64,000 nucleotides of DNA from Lachnospiraceae bacterium. Its GTDB lineage: Bacteria > Bacillota > Clostridia > Lachnospirales > Lachnospiraceae. The stretch spans positions 1-64,000 of the forward strand of contig JAGACK010000053.1 of the NCBI GenBank assembly GCA_017614155.1, written 5' to 3'. The first letter of the stretch is position 1. Each line of letters begins with the position of its first letter. Under the pieces are notes generated by a model. The model was not told where the DNA came from. It was given only the letters and a program-made list of their open reading frames with translations, and did not search any database. Of this stretch, positions 42,643 to 51,378 are shown one piece after another. Both the position numbers and the translations under genes were made by a program.

Positions 42643-44037
42643 ATGCGCGCAGTATCCCATAATAAAAACATGGTGGAATTTGTAAAGAGGATCTTCAATT
42701 CAATAAAGGAATGGATGAGCCCGGTAAAGCTTGCCATTATCGTTTCGGCCACGGTACTTCTGACCGTGACGGTGGTTCTTTGCGTAAACCGCGCGAAGAT
42801 CCAGAAGAAATCCCCGTTTGACGACATGCCCGTGCAGATAATAAGATTTCCCGACACGGAAAAGGAAGCCGAGACAGAAGATGACGGGCCCGATGAAGAG
42901 GAAAAATCCTTAACCGGAAAGGTTGAGAACGATCTGATAAAAGATGCCGAAAAGAACAAGGTGCTCGCATCTCCCTGTATCCTTGAGTACAAGGAGGACA
43001 ACGGCTTCGGCTATCTCAACAACTGTGTATTCCTGGGCGATTCCAGAACGGTCGGGATGGTAAACTACAAATGCGTCTCTGATGAGGACGCTCTCGCAAA
43101 GGTTGGCCTGATGCATACGGATGCGCTGAAGACCACATTCACGCAGAACTCCGGAAAACAATATACGATAAAACAGTTCCTGCAGGCAAAAAAGTCTGAT
43201 GTGGTCTATGTCTGTTACGGCGTGAACGGAATGGACAGCATACCCGAGGACAGATACAAGGAGTCATATAACGAGCTCGTTGACAGGATAATGGAATGGG
43301 CGCCGGAGAGCACTGTTGTGTTGATGTCTGTCTGGCCTGTGGATGATAACGGTGTCTACAAGGGAAAGGTCAAGAACGAGTGGATCGATAAATATAACGA
43401 TTTCCTGATGAAAATGGCCGAAGAAAAAAAGATCCATTACCTCGATGTCAATACCGTGCTGAAGAACGGGAACGGCTCCATCAAGGCAGAGTATGACGGA
43501 GGCGACGGTCTGCATTACAGCGCAACGGCTTACGGGACGATCCTTGATTATATAGTGACACATCCCGTGCCGGGAGTATCGGACGAGGGCGAGTACAAGG
43601 TCCATTACGTGAAGCCCAAGGGAGGAAACAATACCATCCCGAAAGCTCCGGCAGCCACGCCGGCAGCAACTCCCGCCGTGCCGGAGGTAACGGTTCCCGA
43701 GGTGCCTTTAACGGAGATCCCGGATCCTTTGGAGGAGGAACGCAAGCGCCAGGAGGAAGAAGAACGCAAACGCCAGGAAGAAGAACAGCAGCGTCAGGAA
43801 GAAGAGGAAGAGCAAAGGCGTCAGGAAGAAGAGGAACAAAAGAAAAAGGAAGAAGAGGAACAGAAGAAAAAGGAAGAGGAAGAGGCGGAGCGCAGACGTC
43901 AGGAGGAGGAAGAGGAAGAAGAACGGAGAAGGCGTCAGGAAGAGGAAGAGGAAGAAGAGCGCAGGCGCCAGGAAGAGGACGAACAGCGCAGGCGAGAGGA
44001 TGAGCAGAACGGAGATCCGGCGCCCGAACAGCAGTGA
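42643..44037 (+). CDS. Membrane-anchored SGNH hydrolase with long Glu/Arg/Gln tail
   Basis: 464 residues. A single N-terminal membrane helix (~res 29-48) is followed by an acidic stalk and an SGNH/GDSL domain (~120-310): GDSRTVG carries the Ser, YGVNG the block III Asn, and DGLHYS the Asp-His pair. A Pro/Ala/Val linker and then ~100 residues of E, R, Q and K repeats (EEERKRQEEE) form a probable single helix or coiled coil. Such enzymes commonly remove O-acetyl groups from surface polymers. Start uncertain: ATG 42643 or 42670, neither with a strong ribosome site. Confidence 0.82.
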   Translation: MRAVSHNKNMVEFVKRIFNSIKEWMSPVKLAIIVSATVLLTVTVVLCVNRAKIQKKSPFDDMPVQIIRFPDTEKEAETEDDGPDEEEKSLTGKVENDLIKDAEKNKVLASPCILEYKEDNGFGYLNNCVFLGDSRTVGMVNYKCVSDEDALAKVGLMHTDALKTTFTQNSGKQYTIKQFLQAKKSDVVYVCYGVNGMDSIPEDRYKESYNELVDRIMEWAPESTVVLMSVWPVDDNGVYKGKVKNEWIDKYNDFLMKMAEEKKIHYLDVNTVLKNGNGSIKAEYDGGDGLHYSATAYGTILDYIVTHPVPGVSDEGEYKVHYVKPKGGNNTIPKAPAATPAATPAVPEVTVPEVPLTEIPDPLEEERKRQEEEERKRQEEEQQRQEEEEEQRRQEEEEQKKKEEEEQKKKEEEEAERRRQEEEEEEERRRRQEEEEEEERRRQEEDEQRRREDEQNGDPAPEQQ

Positions 44038-44069
44038 ATTTATAATAGTATACAGGACATCAGCATATA

Positions 44070-44246
44070 TGTTTTGTGAGTGGGACAGGGGATGTATTGG
44101 TGTCCCACTCGTAGCGAAACATGAGATTTCTGAGGGGCGTTCGAAGAGCGCCGGTGCTTCCGAGCGTTTTGTGCGAGGTTAGCACCGCTGCGTGATGAGC
44201 GAGCGGAAGCGTCCCCGAAGAAACTCATGTATGAGCGAAGAGTGGA
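44070..44246 (+). ncRNA. Putative structured leader of yesN-like gene, related to the palindromic element
   Basis: A long imperfect palindrome ends 11 bp before the response-regulator start. GAGTGGGACA (44078-44087) pairs perfectly with TGTCCCACTC (44101-44110). The same CCACTC can instead pair with GAGTGG at 44240-44245, next to the start codon. AACATGAGATTTCTGAGGGG and its imperfect complement form a long stem. Motifs ATGTTTTGTGA and TAGCGAAAC are shared with the elements at 56009 and 63486. Whether it acts as RNA is inferred. Confidence 0.5.
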
Positions 44247-44256
44247 ACGATAAATT

Positions 44257-45870
44257 ATGGAAGAAAAGATAAAGGTATTTCTTGTAGAAGATGAATATGT
44301 GGTGCGCGAAGGCATCAAGAATAAGATAGACTGGGAATCAAACGGCTACGAATTCGTCGGAGAAGCCGGCGACGGCGAGCTGGCCTTTCCCATGATCGAA
44401 AAGCACCGTCCGGATATCGTGATCACTGACATCAAGATGCCCTTCATGGACGGGCTTGAACTGTCAAGGCTCATCAAAAAAGAATTCCCATGGATGGAGA
44501 TAATCATCCTTTCCGGCTATGCGGAATTTGATTATGCCAAGGAAGCCATATCGATCGGTGTGGCTCATTATCTCACAAAACCGATAAACAGCGACGAACT
44601 GCTCTCACAGATAGATTCCCTGAAAGAAAGGATCGCCGAAAAAAAGCAGGAACGGTCCCTGCGGGAAAAATATATGGCCGAGATGGCGGAAAACAGCATG
44701 GAAGAGCAGAGGAAACTCTTCAGGCACATGGTGCTGGGAGATCTGAGCCTGTCAGGCATCATAGAGCTTGCAAGGGAGCTGGGGATCGATATATCCGCGG
44801 GACAGTACAATATCCTTCTTTTTCAGGTCATATCGGGACACCATCTGCAGACGGAGTATTCCGGGAGCGTCGTTTCCATATACGAGCAGATGGAGGAGAT
44901 AGCAAAAAACGAAAATGCGCTGGTATTTGACAGGAGCATAGAGGGAAAGGCCATAGTGTTTAAGGGCGATTCGCCTGAGGATACGGATGAAAGGCTTGGC
45001 CGGGTCATATCAGGCCTGGAAGAACTCCTTGCAGATTACGAACATGTGAAATATCACGGCGGCGCAGGGAAGAGCGTATCAAGGATCACCGAGCTGCCCG
45101 AATGTTACAGGCAGGCCTCGCAGGCATATGCCCACAGATTCTTTACAAGCAGGAGCGGGATCAGGATATATGCGCCTGCGGAACATACAGCGGCGGAGAC
45201 ATTCTCTTTAAGCAGCGTGGATCCCAGCAAGATAAGCCGCGGCAGGATCGTGGAATTCTTAAGGACGGGTCAGAAGGATGAGATCGAATTCTTCGTGGAT
45301 GAGTTTTTTGACGGCTTTGGCGACGGCGCGCTGGATTCGGCGATGTTCAGACAGTATCTGGCTACCGAATATTATTTTGCCGTCAGCTCCTTTGTGGAGG
45401 AGATAGGCGCAGACAGGAGCGGGATAAATGCATTTGATATCGCCGCAGGGGATATAAAGGATAAGATGAGCACGAGGGATTATTTCATAAAGATCACCTC
45501 GGGAGCGATGGATATAAGGGATGCCGGAGCAGGCAACCGGTACCGCAGCGTCATTGACGAAGTCAGGAGATATATTGATGAAAATTATTCGGATGAGGAG
45601 CTTTCGCTCAATAAGCTCGCAAGCCATGTCAATTTCTCGCCGAATCACCTGAGCGCGGTCTTTTCGGCGCAGACCGGCATGACCTTCATCAAGTATCTGA
45701 CTGATTATCGCATGAACAAGGCAAAGGAGCTCCTTCGCTGCACTTCAAAGCGTGGAACGGATATCAGCTATGAGGTGGGATACAAGGACCCTCATTATTT
45801 TTCCTATCTGTTCAAGAGGACTCAGGGAGTGACCCCGACGCAGTACAGGAACAGGCAGGGCGGAGAGTAG
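44257..45870 (+). CDS. YesN-type response regulator with AraC DNA-binding domain
   Basis: 537 residues. Receiver domain (LVEDEYVVREG, phospho-Asp in IVITDIKMPFMDG, ILSGYAEF, LTKPI), a middle region of ~250 residues, and a C-terminal AraC double helix-turn-helix (~res 430-537: LSLNKLASHVNFSPNHLSAV, ISYEVGYKDPHYFSYLFKR). Adjacent to the YesM kinase, as usual. Expected to activate the sugar transporter operon at 47553. Confidence 0.93.
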   Translation: MEEKIKVFLVEDEYVVREGIKNKIDWESNGYEFVGEAGDGELAFPMIEKHRPDIVITDIKMPFMDGLELSRLIKKEFPWMEIIILSGYAEFDYAKEAISIGVAHYLTKPINSDELLSQIDSLKERIAEKKQERSLREKYMAEMAENSMEEQRKLFRHMVLGDLSLSGIIELARELGIDISAGQYNILLFQVISGHHLQTEYSGSVVSIYEQMEEIAKNENALVFDRSIEGKAIVFKGDSPEDTDERLGRVISGLEELLADYEHVKYHGGAGKSVSRITELPECYRQASQAYAHRFFTSRSGIRIYAPAEHTAAETFSLSSVDPSKISRGRIVEFLRTGQKDEIEFFVDEFFDGFGDGALDSAMFRQYLATEYYFAVSSFVEEIGADRSGINAFDIAAGDIKDKMSTRDYFIKITSGAMDIRDAGAGNRYRSVIDEVRRYIDENYSDEELSLNKLASHVNFSPNHLSAVFSAQTGMTFIKYLTDYRMNKAKELLRCTSKRGTDISYEVGYKDPHYFSYLFKRTQGVTPTQYRNRQGGE

Positions 45871-45876
45871 GACAGC

Positions 45877-47346
45877 ATGAGCCCGATCAGGAAAAAATGG
45901 GCTGACATGCCCCTGGAATCAAAGATCAGGTATTCATATCTGATAGTCATACTTCCGCTGCTGGTCTTCATGATCATCAGCCTCATGACCCTCAACAGGC
46001 AGAACAAGCAGTACGAACGTGTCATAGAGGCTGCCGGGATGGCCAGCCGCTTCAGCCTGGATTTCAAAAAAGATTTTGATTATGAGACATATCTTGTCAT
46101 AGTCGAGAGCAAGACATATGAAGAATCAGAACTCGACAGCATGCTTTCTTCGGCCATGGCCGTAGTTGACTCCCTGGAAACGGCTGAAAACATTAACAGG
46201 GAGAATGCGGAAAGGCTTGAGGATATCAGGAAATATCTGAACAATCTCGGAATATATACCCAGAGGATCAAGGAAAACCTGAGCGCGGGCGATAAGTATG
46301 AAGAGAACATAGAGATATGGGAAAATGATGTCCAGATAGTCACTGGGCTTGTCAGGGAGACCATAATCCAGTTCATTTATTATGAGATACAGGATATGCA
46401 GGAGCTCAGGGAGGAAGTGAACAGCTTTTACAGGAGGGTGTTCACCTATTCGATAGCGGGCGCGCTGCTGATCCTCCTGCTTGTAGTTTACATAACATAT
46501 GCAATTTCCAGGTCGATCACAAAACCCGTGCTGAAGCTTTCAAGAGTGACCGAAAGAGTTGCCGGGGGCGACCTGAGCGTCAGGGCAAATCTTGATACGG
46601 GAGCTGAGCTGGGAGTCTTGAGCCGGTCTCTTGATGAGATGATAGAGAGGATCAACAAGCTGATCGCCCAGGTCAGGACCGAACAGGAAAACCTTCGCGT
46701 TGCCGAGCTGGAACTTCTCCAGGCGCAGATCAATCCGCATTTTCTTTATAATACGCTTGATACCATCATATGGCTTGCCGAAGCGGGCGACCAGAAAAAA
46801 GTCGTCAGCATGGTAGGAAGCCTGTCTGATTTTTTCCGCGCCTCACTGGGTCAGGGGCGGGATATTGTGTCCATAGGCGATGAGATGAAACATGTGGTCA
46901 GCTATCTTGAGATCCAGCAGGTCAGGTATCAGGACATACTTTCCTACAGGGTGGAAGTGCCTGAGGAACTGTATACCTCAAGGATACCAAAGATCACCCT
47001 CCAGCCTCTCGTTGAAAATGCGCTCTATCACGGCATCAAGAATAAAAGAGGCGGCGGGAGCATCATCATAAGCGGGAAAGCGGAAGGAAACTGCATCTAT
47101 CTGTCTATAGAGGATGACGGGATAGGAATAAATGAGGAACGTCTTTCAATAATAAATGAAAAGATCAATACCGGGGAAAAGACCGATACGGTATCCGACA
47201 TCAAAGGAAACCGTGCAGAAGGCGAGATCTTCGGGCTTTATAATGTAAATGAAAGGATCCGTCTCAAGTTCGGTGACAGATACGGCATCCATGTCGATTC
47301 AGAGTACGGCAAAGGGACAAAGGTAACGGTCCTTCTTCCATTATAG
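45877..47346 (+). CDS. YesM-type sensor histidine kinase
   Basis: 489 residues. TM1 (~23-45), an outside helical domain (~50-190), TM2 (~192-213), HAMP (~215-265), then the His_kinase domain with the phospho-acceptor in QINPHFLYNTLDTI and an ATPase domain (LVENALYHGIKNKRGGG, EDDGIGI, FGLYNVNERI). Ends in a normal place. Begins 7 bp after the regulator stop. In this family the kinase often senses sugar through a binding protein; the second binding protein at 52595 would be a candidate. Confidence 0.92.
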   Translation: MSPIRKKWADMPLESKIRYSYLIVILPLLVFMIISLMTLNRQNKQYERVIEAAGMASRFSLDFKKDFDYETYLVIVESKTYEESELDSMLSSAMAVVDSLETAENINRENAERLEDIRKYLNNLGIYTQRIKENLSAGDKYEENIEIWENDVQIVTGLVRETIIQFIYYEIQDMQELREEVNSFYRRVFTYSIAGALLILLLVVYITYAISRSITKPVLKLSRVTERVAGGDLSVRANLDTGAELGVLSRSLDEMIERINKLIAQVRTEQENLRVAELELLQAQINPHFLYNTLDTIIWLAEAGDQKKVVSMVGSLSDFFRASLGQGRDIVSIGDEMKHVVSYLEIQQVRYQDILSYRVEVPEELYTSRIPKITLQPLVENALYHGIKNKRGGGSIIISGKAEGNCIYLSIEDDGIGINEERLSIINEKINTGEKTDTVSDIKGNRAEGEIFGLYNVNERIRLKFGDRYGIHVDSEYGKGTKVTVLLPL

Positions 47347-47380
47347 GCGTTATTTTTGACGGTCATGTCTGTTGTCGGAT

Positions 47381-47418
47381 AAAATCCAACCCTCTTCGTA
47401 GAAAATCCAACCTTGCTT
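47381..47418 (+). promoter_or_regulatory. Direct repeats upstream of sugar transporter operon
   Basis: AAAATCCAACC occurs at 47381-47391 and 47402-47412, exactly 21 bp apart (two helical turns), just before a possible -35 TTGCTT (47413-47418). This is the spacing expected for an AraC-type activator such as the YesN-like protein. A TCAAAGGA/TCCTTTGA hairpin lies in the leader at 47498-47517. Confidence 0.55.
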
Positions 47419-47552
47419 CTCATCAGAATAAGAATCTGAACCCTAAGAGTTTTTTTGTGAATTTAATTATTGCACTGAAAAGTATAGGATGGGATCATCA
47501 AAGGAATGGTCCTTTGAAATAATTTATTCTTTTCATATTAGGAGGATTATTT

Positions 47553-48632
47553 ATGAAGAAGAAAGTATTGGCAGTATTGGTTGCATCAGCAATGGCATTT
47601 GGCCTCATGGCATGCGGCAGCGAAGCAGCAGCTCCTGCACCGGCAGCTGAGCCTGCAGCAGAAGAGCCCGCAGCAGAAGAGCCCGCAGCAGAAGAGCCCG
47701 CAGCAGAAGAGCCCGCAGCAGAGGCTGAAGCACCTGCAGCTGACAGCGGAGAGCTCATCAAGGTCGGAATCATCAACAACGACCCCAACGAGTCCGGATA
47801 TCGTACAGCTAACGACAAGGATCTGAAGGCTACATTCTCAAAAGAGAACGGATATGATGCTTCATTCGCATACAGCCTCAAGAACGACGAGCAGATCACA
47901 GCAGCTCAGAAGTTCATCCAGGACGGTGTTGATTATCTTCTCCTTTCAGCAGCTGATACATCAGGATGGGATTCAGTTCTCAAGGATGCTCAGGATGCAG
48001 GAATCAGCGTTATCCTTTTCGACCGTACAATCGATGCAGATCCCAGCCTTTACGCAGCATCAATCGTTTCCGATATGGACAAGGAAGGCGAGACCGCTGT
48101 TAACTGGCTTGCAAGCCAGAACCTTGACGAGTACAACGTAATCCACATCCAGGGTGTTATGGGTTCAGCAGCTCAGAAGGGACGTTCAGGCGCTCTTGAT
48201 GCAAAGGTTGCAGCAGAAAGCAACTGGAACATCGTTACACAGCAGACAGCTGAGTGGAATGCAGAGAATGCACAGCAGATCGTTCAGTCAGTTATCGATG
48301 CAGGAACAAAGTTCAACGTAATCTATGCAGAGAACGACGATATGGCTAAGGGTGCTGTTGCAGCTCTTGACAAGGCTAACATCTCTCACGGCGTAGGCAA
48401 AGACGTTATCGTAATGGGCTTTGACTGCAACAAGTGGGCACTTGAAGAGCTCCTTGCTCAGAACTGGAACTATGACGGACAGTGCAATCCTTTCCAGTCA
48501 TCATACATCAACGATGTTATCAAGACTCTTGAGAGTGGCGGAACAATCTCAGAGAAGACCATCATCATGGATGAGAAGGGCTTCGATGCTACAACTATCA
48601 CACAGGAAGATGTAGACAGCTACGGCATCTAA
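47553..48632 (+). CDS. Sugar ABC transporter substrate-binding lipoprotein (YtfQ-like)
   Basis: 359 residues; AGGAGG before the ATG. Signal peptide with lipobox LMAC (Cys21). A linker of AAEEP pentapeptides encoded by 15-bp tandem repeats (47655-47714) leads to a periplasmic-binding-protein type I fold (VGIINND.NESGYR, DGVDYLLLSAADTSGW, VIHIQGVMGS, YAENDDMAKGA). The pattern fits the YtfQ/ribose-galactofuranose group. The codon choice is very uniform (AAC, AAG, GCA, GTT), suggesting high expression. First gene of an SBP-ATPase-permease-permease operon. Confidence 0.92.
   Translation: MKKKVLAVLVASAMAFGLMACGSEAAAPAPAAEPAAEEPAAEEPAAEEPAAEEPAAEAEAPAADSGELIKVGIINNDPNESGYRTANDKDLKATFSKENGYDASFAYSLKNDEQITAAQKFIQDGVDYLLLSAADTSGWDSVLKDAQDAGISVILFDRTIDADPSLYAASIVSDMDKEGETAVNWLASQNLDEYNVIHIQGVMGSAAQKGRSGALDAKVAAESNWNIVTQQTAEWNAENAQQIVQSVIDAGTKFNVIYAENDDMAKGAVAALDKANISHGVGKDVIVMGFDCNKWALEELLAQNWNYDGQCNPFQSSYINDVIKTLESGGTISEKTIIMDEKGFDATTITQEDVDSYGI
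47655..47714 (+). repeat. Four perfect 15-bp tandem repeats
   Basis: GCAGCAGAAGAGCCC is repeated four times without change, then a diverged fifth. It encodes the AAEEP linker after the lipoprotein cysteine; copy number is likely to vary between strains. Confidence 0.9.
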
Positions 48633-48699
48633 TATCCCGGAGTGATTGGTGCGCAGTATCGCAGCAATCCGTGGATATAAATAATACTGGATAAAAATC

Positions 48700-48749
48700 A
48701 AAACGCGGTATAAGTGTCACACAAAGGCAGATGCTTATGCCGCGTTTTT
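48700..48749 (+). terminator. Intercistronic terminator/attenuator in sugar ABC operon
   Basis: AACGCGG-T-ATAAG pairs with CTTAT-G-CCGCGTT, followed by TTTTT. It sits between the binding-protein and ATPase genes, so most transcripts may stop here and a minority continue. Confidence 0.85.
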
Positions 48750-48781
48750 AGAAGGAAACTTAAAAGAAAAGAGGTTATGAT

Positions 48782-50296
48782 ATGCCTAAAGAGACTTTAC
48801 TTACCATGAGGGGGATCAACAAGGAATTCCCCGGAGTAAAGGCGCTTTCCCAGGTGGATTTCACATTGAGAAAGGGAGAGATCCACGCGCTGATGGGAGA
48901 GAACGGAGCAGGAAAGTCCACGCTCATAAAGGTGCTTACAGGCGTTTATACGAAGGACGAAGGAAGCATCAGGCTGGATGACAGAGAGGCAGTTATCCGT
49001 TCTCCTCAGGATGCCCAACACATGGGAATAAGCACCGTTTATCAGGAGATAACCCTTTGTCCGAACCTGTCCGTTGCTGAAAATATGTACATCGGAAGGT
49101 CGGATGATATCTATCAGAACTGGAAGAAAATGAACGAGGGTGCCGACAGGATGCTCAAATCCCTCGATATCCCCGCAAGGGCAACACAGCAGCTCGGGAG
49201 CTGCTCGATAGCCGTCCAGCAGATGGTCGCCATAGCCAGAGCCGTTGATATGGACTGCAAGGTACTGATCCTTGACGAGCCCACATCTTCACTTGACGAT
49301 CAGGAGGTCCAGAAGCTCTTCAGGCTGATGAGGGATCTGAAAGAAAGAGGAGTAGGCATCATATTCGTTACCCACTTCCTTGACCAGGTCTATGAGGTTT
49401 GTGACAGGATCACCGTGCTGCGTGACGGAAAGCTTGTAGGTGAATATGAGATAAAGGATCTGCCCAGGCTGCAGCTTGTATCAAAGATGCTTGGAAAGGA
49501 ACTGGACGATCTTTCTGATATAAAGACAGAAGAAAGCGAAACAAAGACTGACGACAAAGGCGTGCCGCTTTTTGAAGCAGAAGGCCTTTCGAGTACCGAA
49601 GGGATCAAGCCGTTTGATTTCCACATCCAGAAGGGTGAGGTTAACGGTTTCACAGGACTGCTCGGTTCCGGACGAAGCGAATGCGTCAGGGCGATCTTTG
49701 GCGCTGACAGGGTCGTGTCCGGTTCAATGAAAAAGAACGGAAAGAGCATAAAGATTCAGAAGCCCATAGATGCCATGAAGAACGGCATAGGCTATCTTCC
49801 AGAGGACAGAAAGATTGACGGCATCGTGGGAGATCTTTCCGTGAAGGAAAACATCATCCTTGCCCTTCAGGTCATGAGAGGATTCTTCAAGCCGTTTACA
49901 AAGGCTGAGGCAAATGCATTTGCTGATGAATATATCAAGACGCTGAGCATCAAGACAGCATCCTCCGATACCCCGATCAAATCACTTTCGGGCGGCAATC
50001 AGCAGAAGGTAATACTTGCCCGCTGGCTTCTGACCCATCCCGACTATCTGATCCTTGACGAACCTACCAGAGGAATAGATATAGGAACAAAGATCGACAT
50101 CCAGAAGCTCGTACTGAAGCTTGCGGGCGAGGGAATGAGCATTACCTTCATCTCTTCGGAGACAGATGAGATGCTCAGGACCTGCTCAAGGCTCATAGTA
50201 ATGAGAGACAGGAAGGTTGTCGGAGAACTGAAAGGTGAAGACCTGACACAGAACAAGATCATGAGTACGATAGCGGGAGGTGAAGAGAAAAAATGA
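48782..50296 (+). CDS. Sugar ABC transporter ATP-binding protein (YtfR/RbsA-like)
   Basis: 504 residues with two ABC domains. The first is complete: GENGAGKST, VQQMV signature region, VLILDEPTSS. In the second the Walker A is degenerate (GLLGSGRSE) while LSGGNQQK and LILDEPTRG are intact, as in RbsA/MglA/YtfR. It energises import by the two permeases that follow. Start overlaps none; end overlaps the next start by 4 bp. Confidence 0.95.
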   Translation: MPKETLLTMRGINKEFPGVKALSQVDFTLRKGEIHALMGENGAGKSTLIKVLTGVYTKDEGSIRLDDREAVIRSPQDAQHMGISTVYQEITLCPNLSVAENMYIGRSDDIYQNWKKMNEGADRMLKSLDIPARATQQLGSCSIAVQQMVAIARAVDMDCKVLILDEPTSSLDDQEVQKLFRLMRDLKERGVGIIFVTHFLDQVYEVCDRITVLRDGKLVGEYEIKDLPRLQLVSKMLGKELDDLSDIKTEESETKTDDKGVPLFEAEGLSSTEGIKPFDFHIQKGEVNGFTGLLGSGRSECVRAIFGADRVVSGSMKKNGKSIKIQKPIDAMKNGIGYLPEDRKIDGIVGDLSVKENIILALQVMRGFFKPFTKAEANAFADEYIKTLSIKTASSDTPIKSLSGGNQQKVILARWLLTHPDYLILDEPTRGIDIGTKIDIQKLVLKLAGEGMSITFISSETDEMLRTCSRLIVMRDRKVVGELKGEDLTQNKIMSTIAGGEEKK

Positions 50297-51378
50297 GTTC
50301 GGCAAGTGGAAAGAAAAAGATCGTCCTCTCAAAAATCTATAAAAACCAGATATTCATACCGCTCGCGGCTATGTTCATACTGCTTTTGTTCAACCTGATA
50401 GCCGATCCCGGGTTCTTCAAGATATCCATGGGCTACAACAGCGCGGGCAACCCCGTTCTCTCCGGATATCTCATGACGGTGCTCGATAACGGCTCGGAGC
50501 TTGCGATCCTGGCTATAGGAATGACGCTTGTCACCGCAGCCTCCGGAGGACAGGATATCAGTGTGGGCGCAGCCATAGCAATAGCAGGAAGCACGCTTCT
50601 GCGAGTCCTGTGCGGTACCAATACCAGACCTGATACTCTGAGGACACCCATATTTGTAGCATTCATCATAAGCTGCCTCGTTGCAATGGCTTTCGGAGCA
50701 TTCAACGGAGCGCTGGTCGCAATATTCAAGATACAGCCGATGGTCGCGACGCTGATCCTGTATACGGCGGGACGTTCCATAGCGGCATGGATAAACAACA
50801 ACGAGCTTCCCATAATAAGCGATCCCAAGTTCGGTTATTACGGAGGCTTCATACCGGGCATACCGATCCCCACGCCGCTGTTCATTGCGGCAGGAATGGT
50901 CATCCTGATCACGCTGGTGCTCAAGTATACGAACCTGGGTCTTTATACTCAGGCTGTAGGTATCAACGAGAGTTCATCAAGGCTTAACGGTCTGAACCCG
51001 GTATTCATCAAGTGGCTGACCTTTGTCATCCTCGGCATCTGTGTTGCCGTTGCGGCTCTTATCAAGGTAAGCCGTCTGTCATCCATAAACTATTCGGTCA
51101 TAGCAAAGGACATAGAGATGGATGCCATCCTTGCAGTCGCGCTTGGCGGAAATGCCCTCAGCGGCGGCAAGTTCAACATGGCTGCATCTGTCATCGGCGC
51201 TTTTGTTATACAGATGCTGACTACGACTCTTTTCAAGTTCAAGGTACCGTCGGATGCGCTCCCTGCATACAAGGCAGTCGTTGTCATCCTGCTGGTTGTC
51301 TTCAGCGCACCGATAGTCAGGGAAAAACTTGGAAATATCGCAAAGAGTCTTAGTTCACAGAGGAAGGAGGCGGCATAA
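50293..51378 (+). CDS. Sugar ABC transporter permease (YtfT-like)
   Basis: 361 residues of the BPD_transp_2 (RbsC) family, about nine hydrophobic helices. Contains AIGMTLVTAASGGQDISVG, FGAFNGALVAIFKIQPMVATL, the cytoplasmic coupling segment GLYTQAVGINESSSRLNGL, and the DAILAVALGGNALSGGK end. Overlaps the ATPase stop (ATGA) and shares TAATG with the next gene, so translation is coupled. Confidence 0.94.
   Translation: MSSASGKKKIVLSKIYKNQIFIPLAAMFILLLFNLIADPGFFKISMGYNSAGNPVLSGYLMTVLDNGSELAILAIGMTLVTAASGGQDISVGAAIAIAGSTLLRVLCGTNTRPDTLRTPIFVAFIISCLVAMAFGAFNGALVAIFKIQPMVATLILYTAGRSIAAWINNNELPIISDPKFGYYGGFIPGIPIPTPLFIAAGMVILITLVLKYTNLGLYTQAVGINESSSRLNGLNPVFIKWLTFVILGICVAVAALIKVSRLSSINYSVIAKDIEMDAILAVALGGNALSGGKFNMAASVIGAFVIQMLTTTLFKFKVPSDALPAYKAVVVILLVVFSAPIVREKLGNIAKSLSSQRKEAA

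Noticed and set aside
43730-44030. Low-complexity purine-rich stretch as a possible non-coding repeat
   Set aside because: It is in frame at the end of the SGNH hydrolase and encodes an E/R/Q/K helix.
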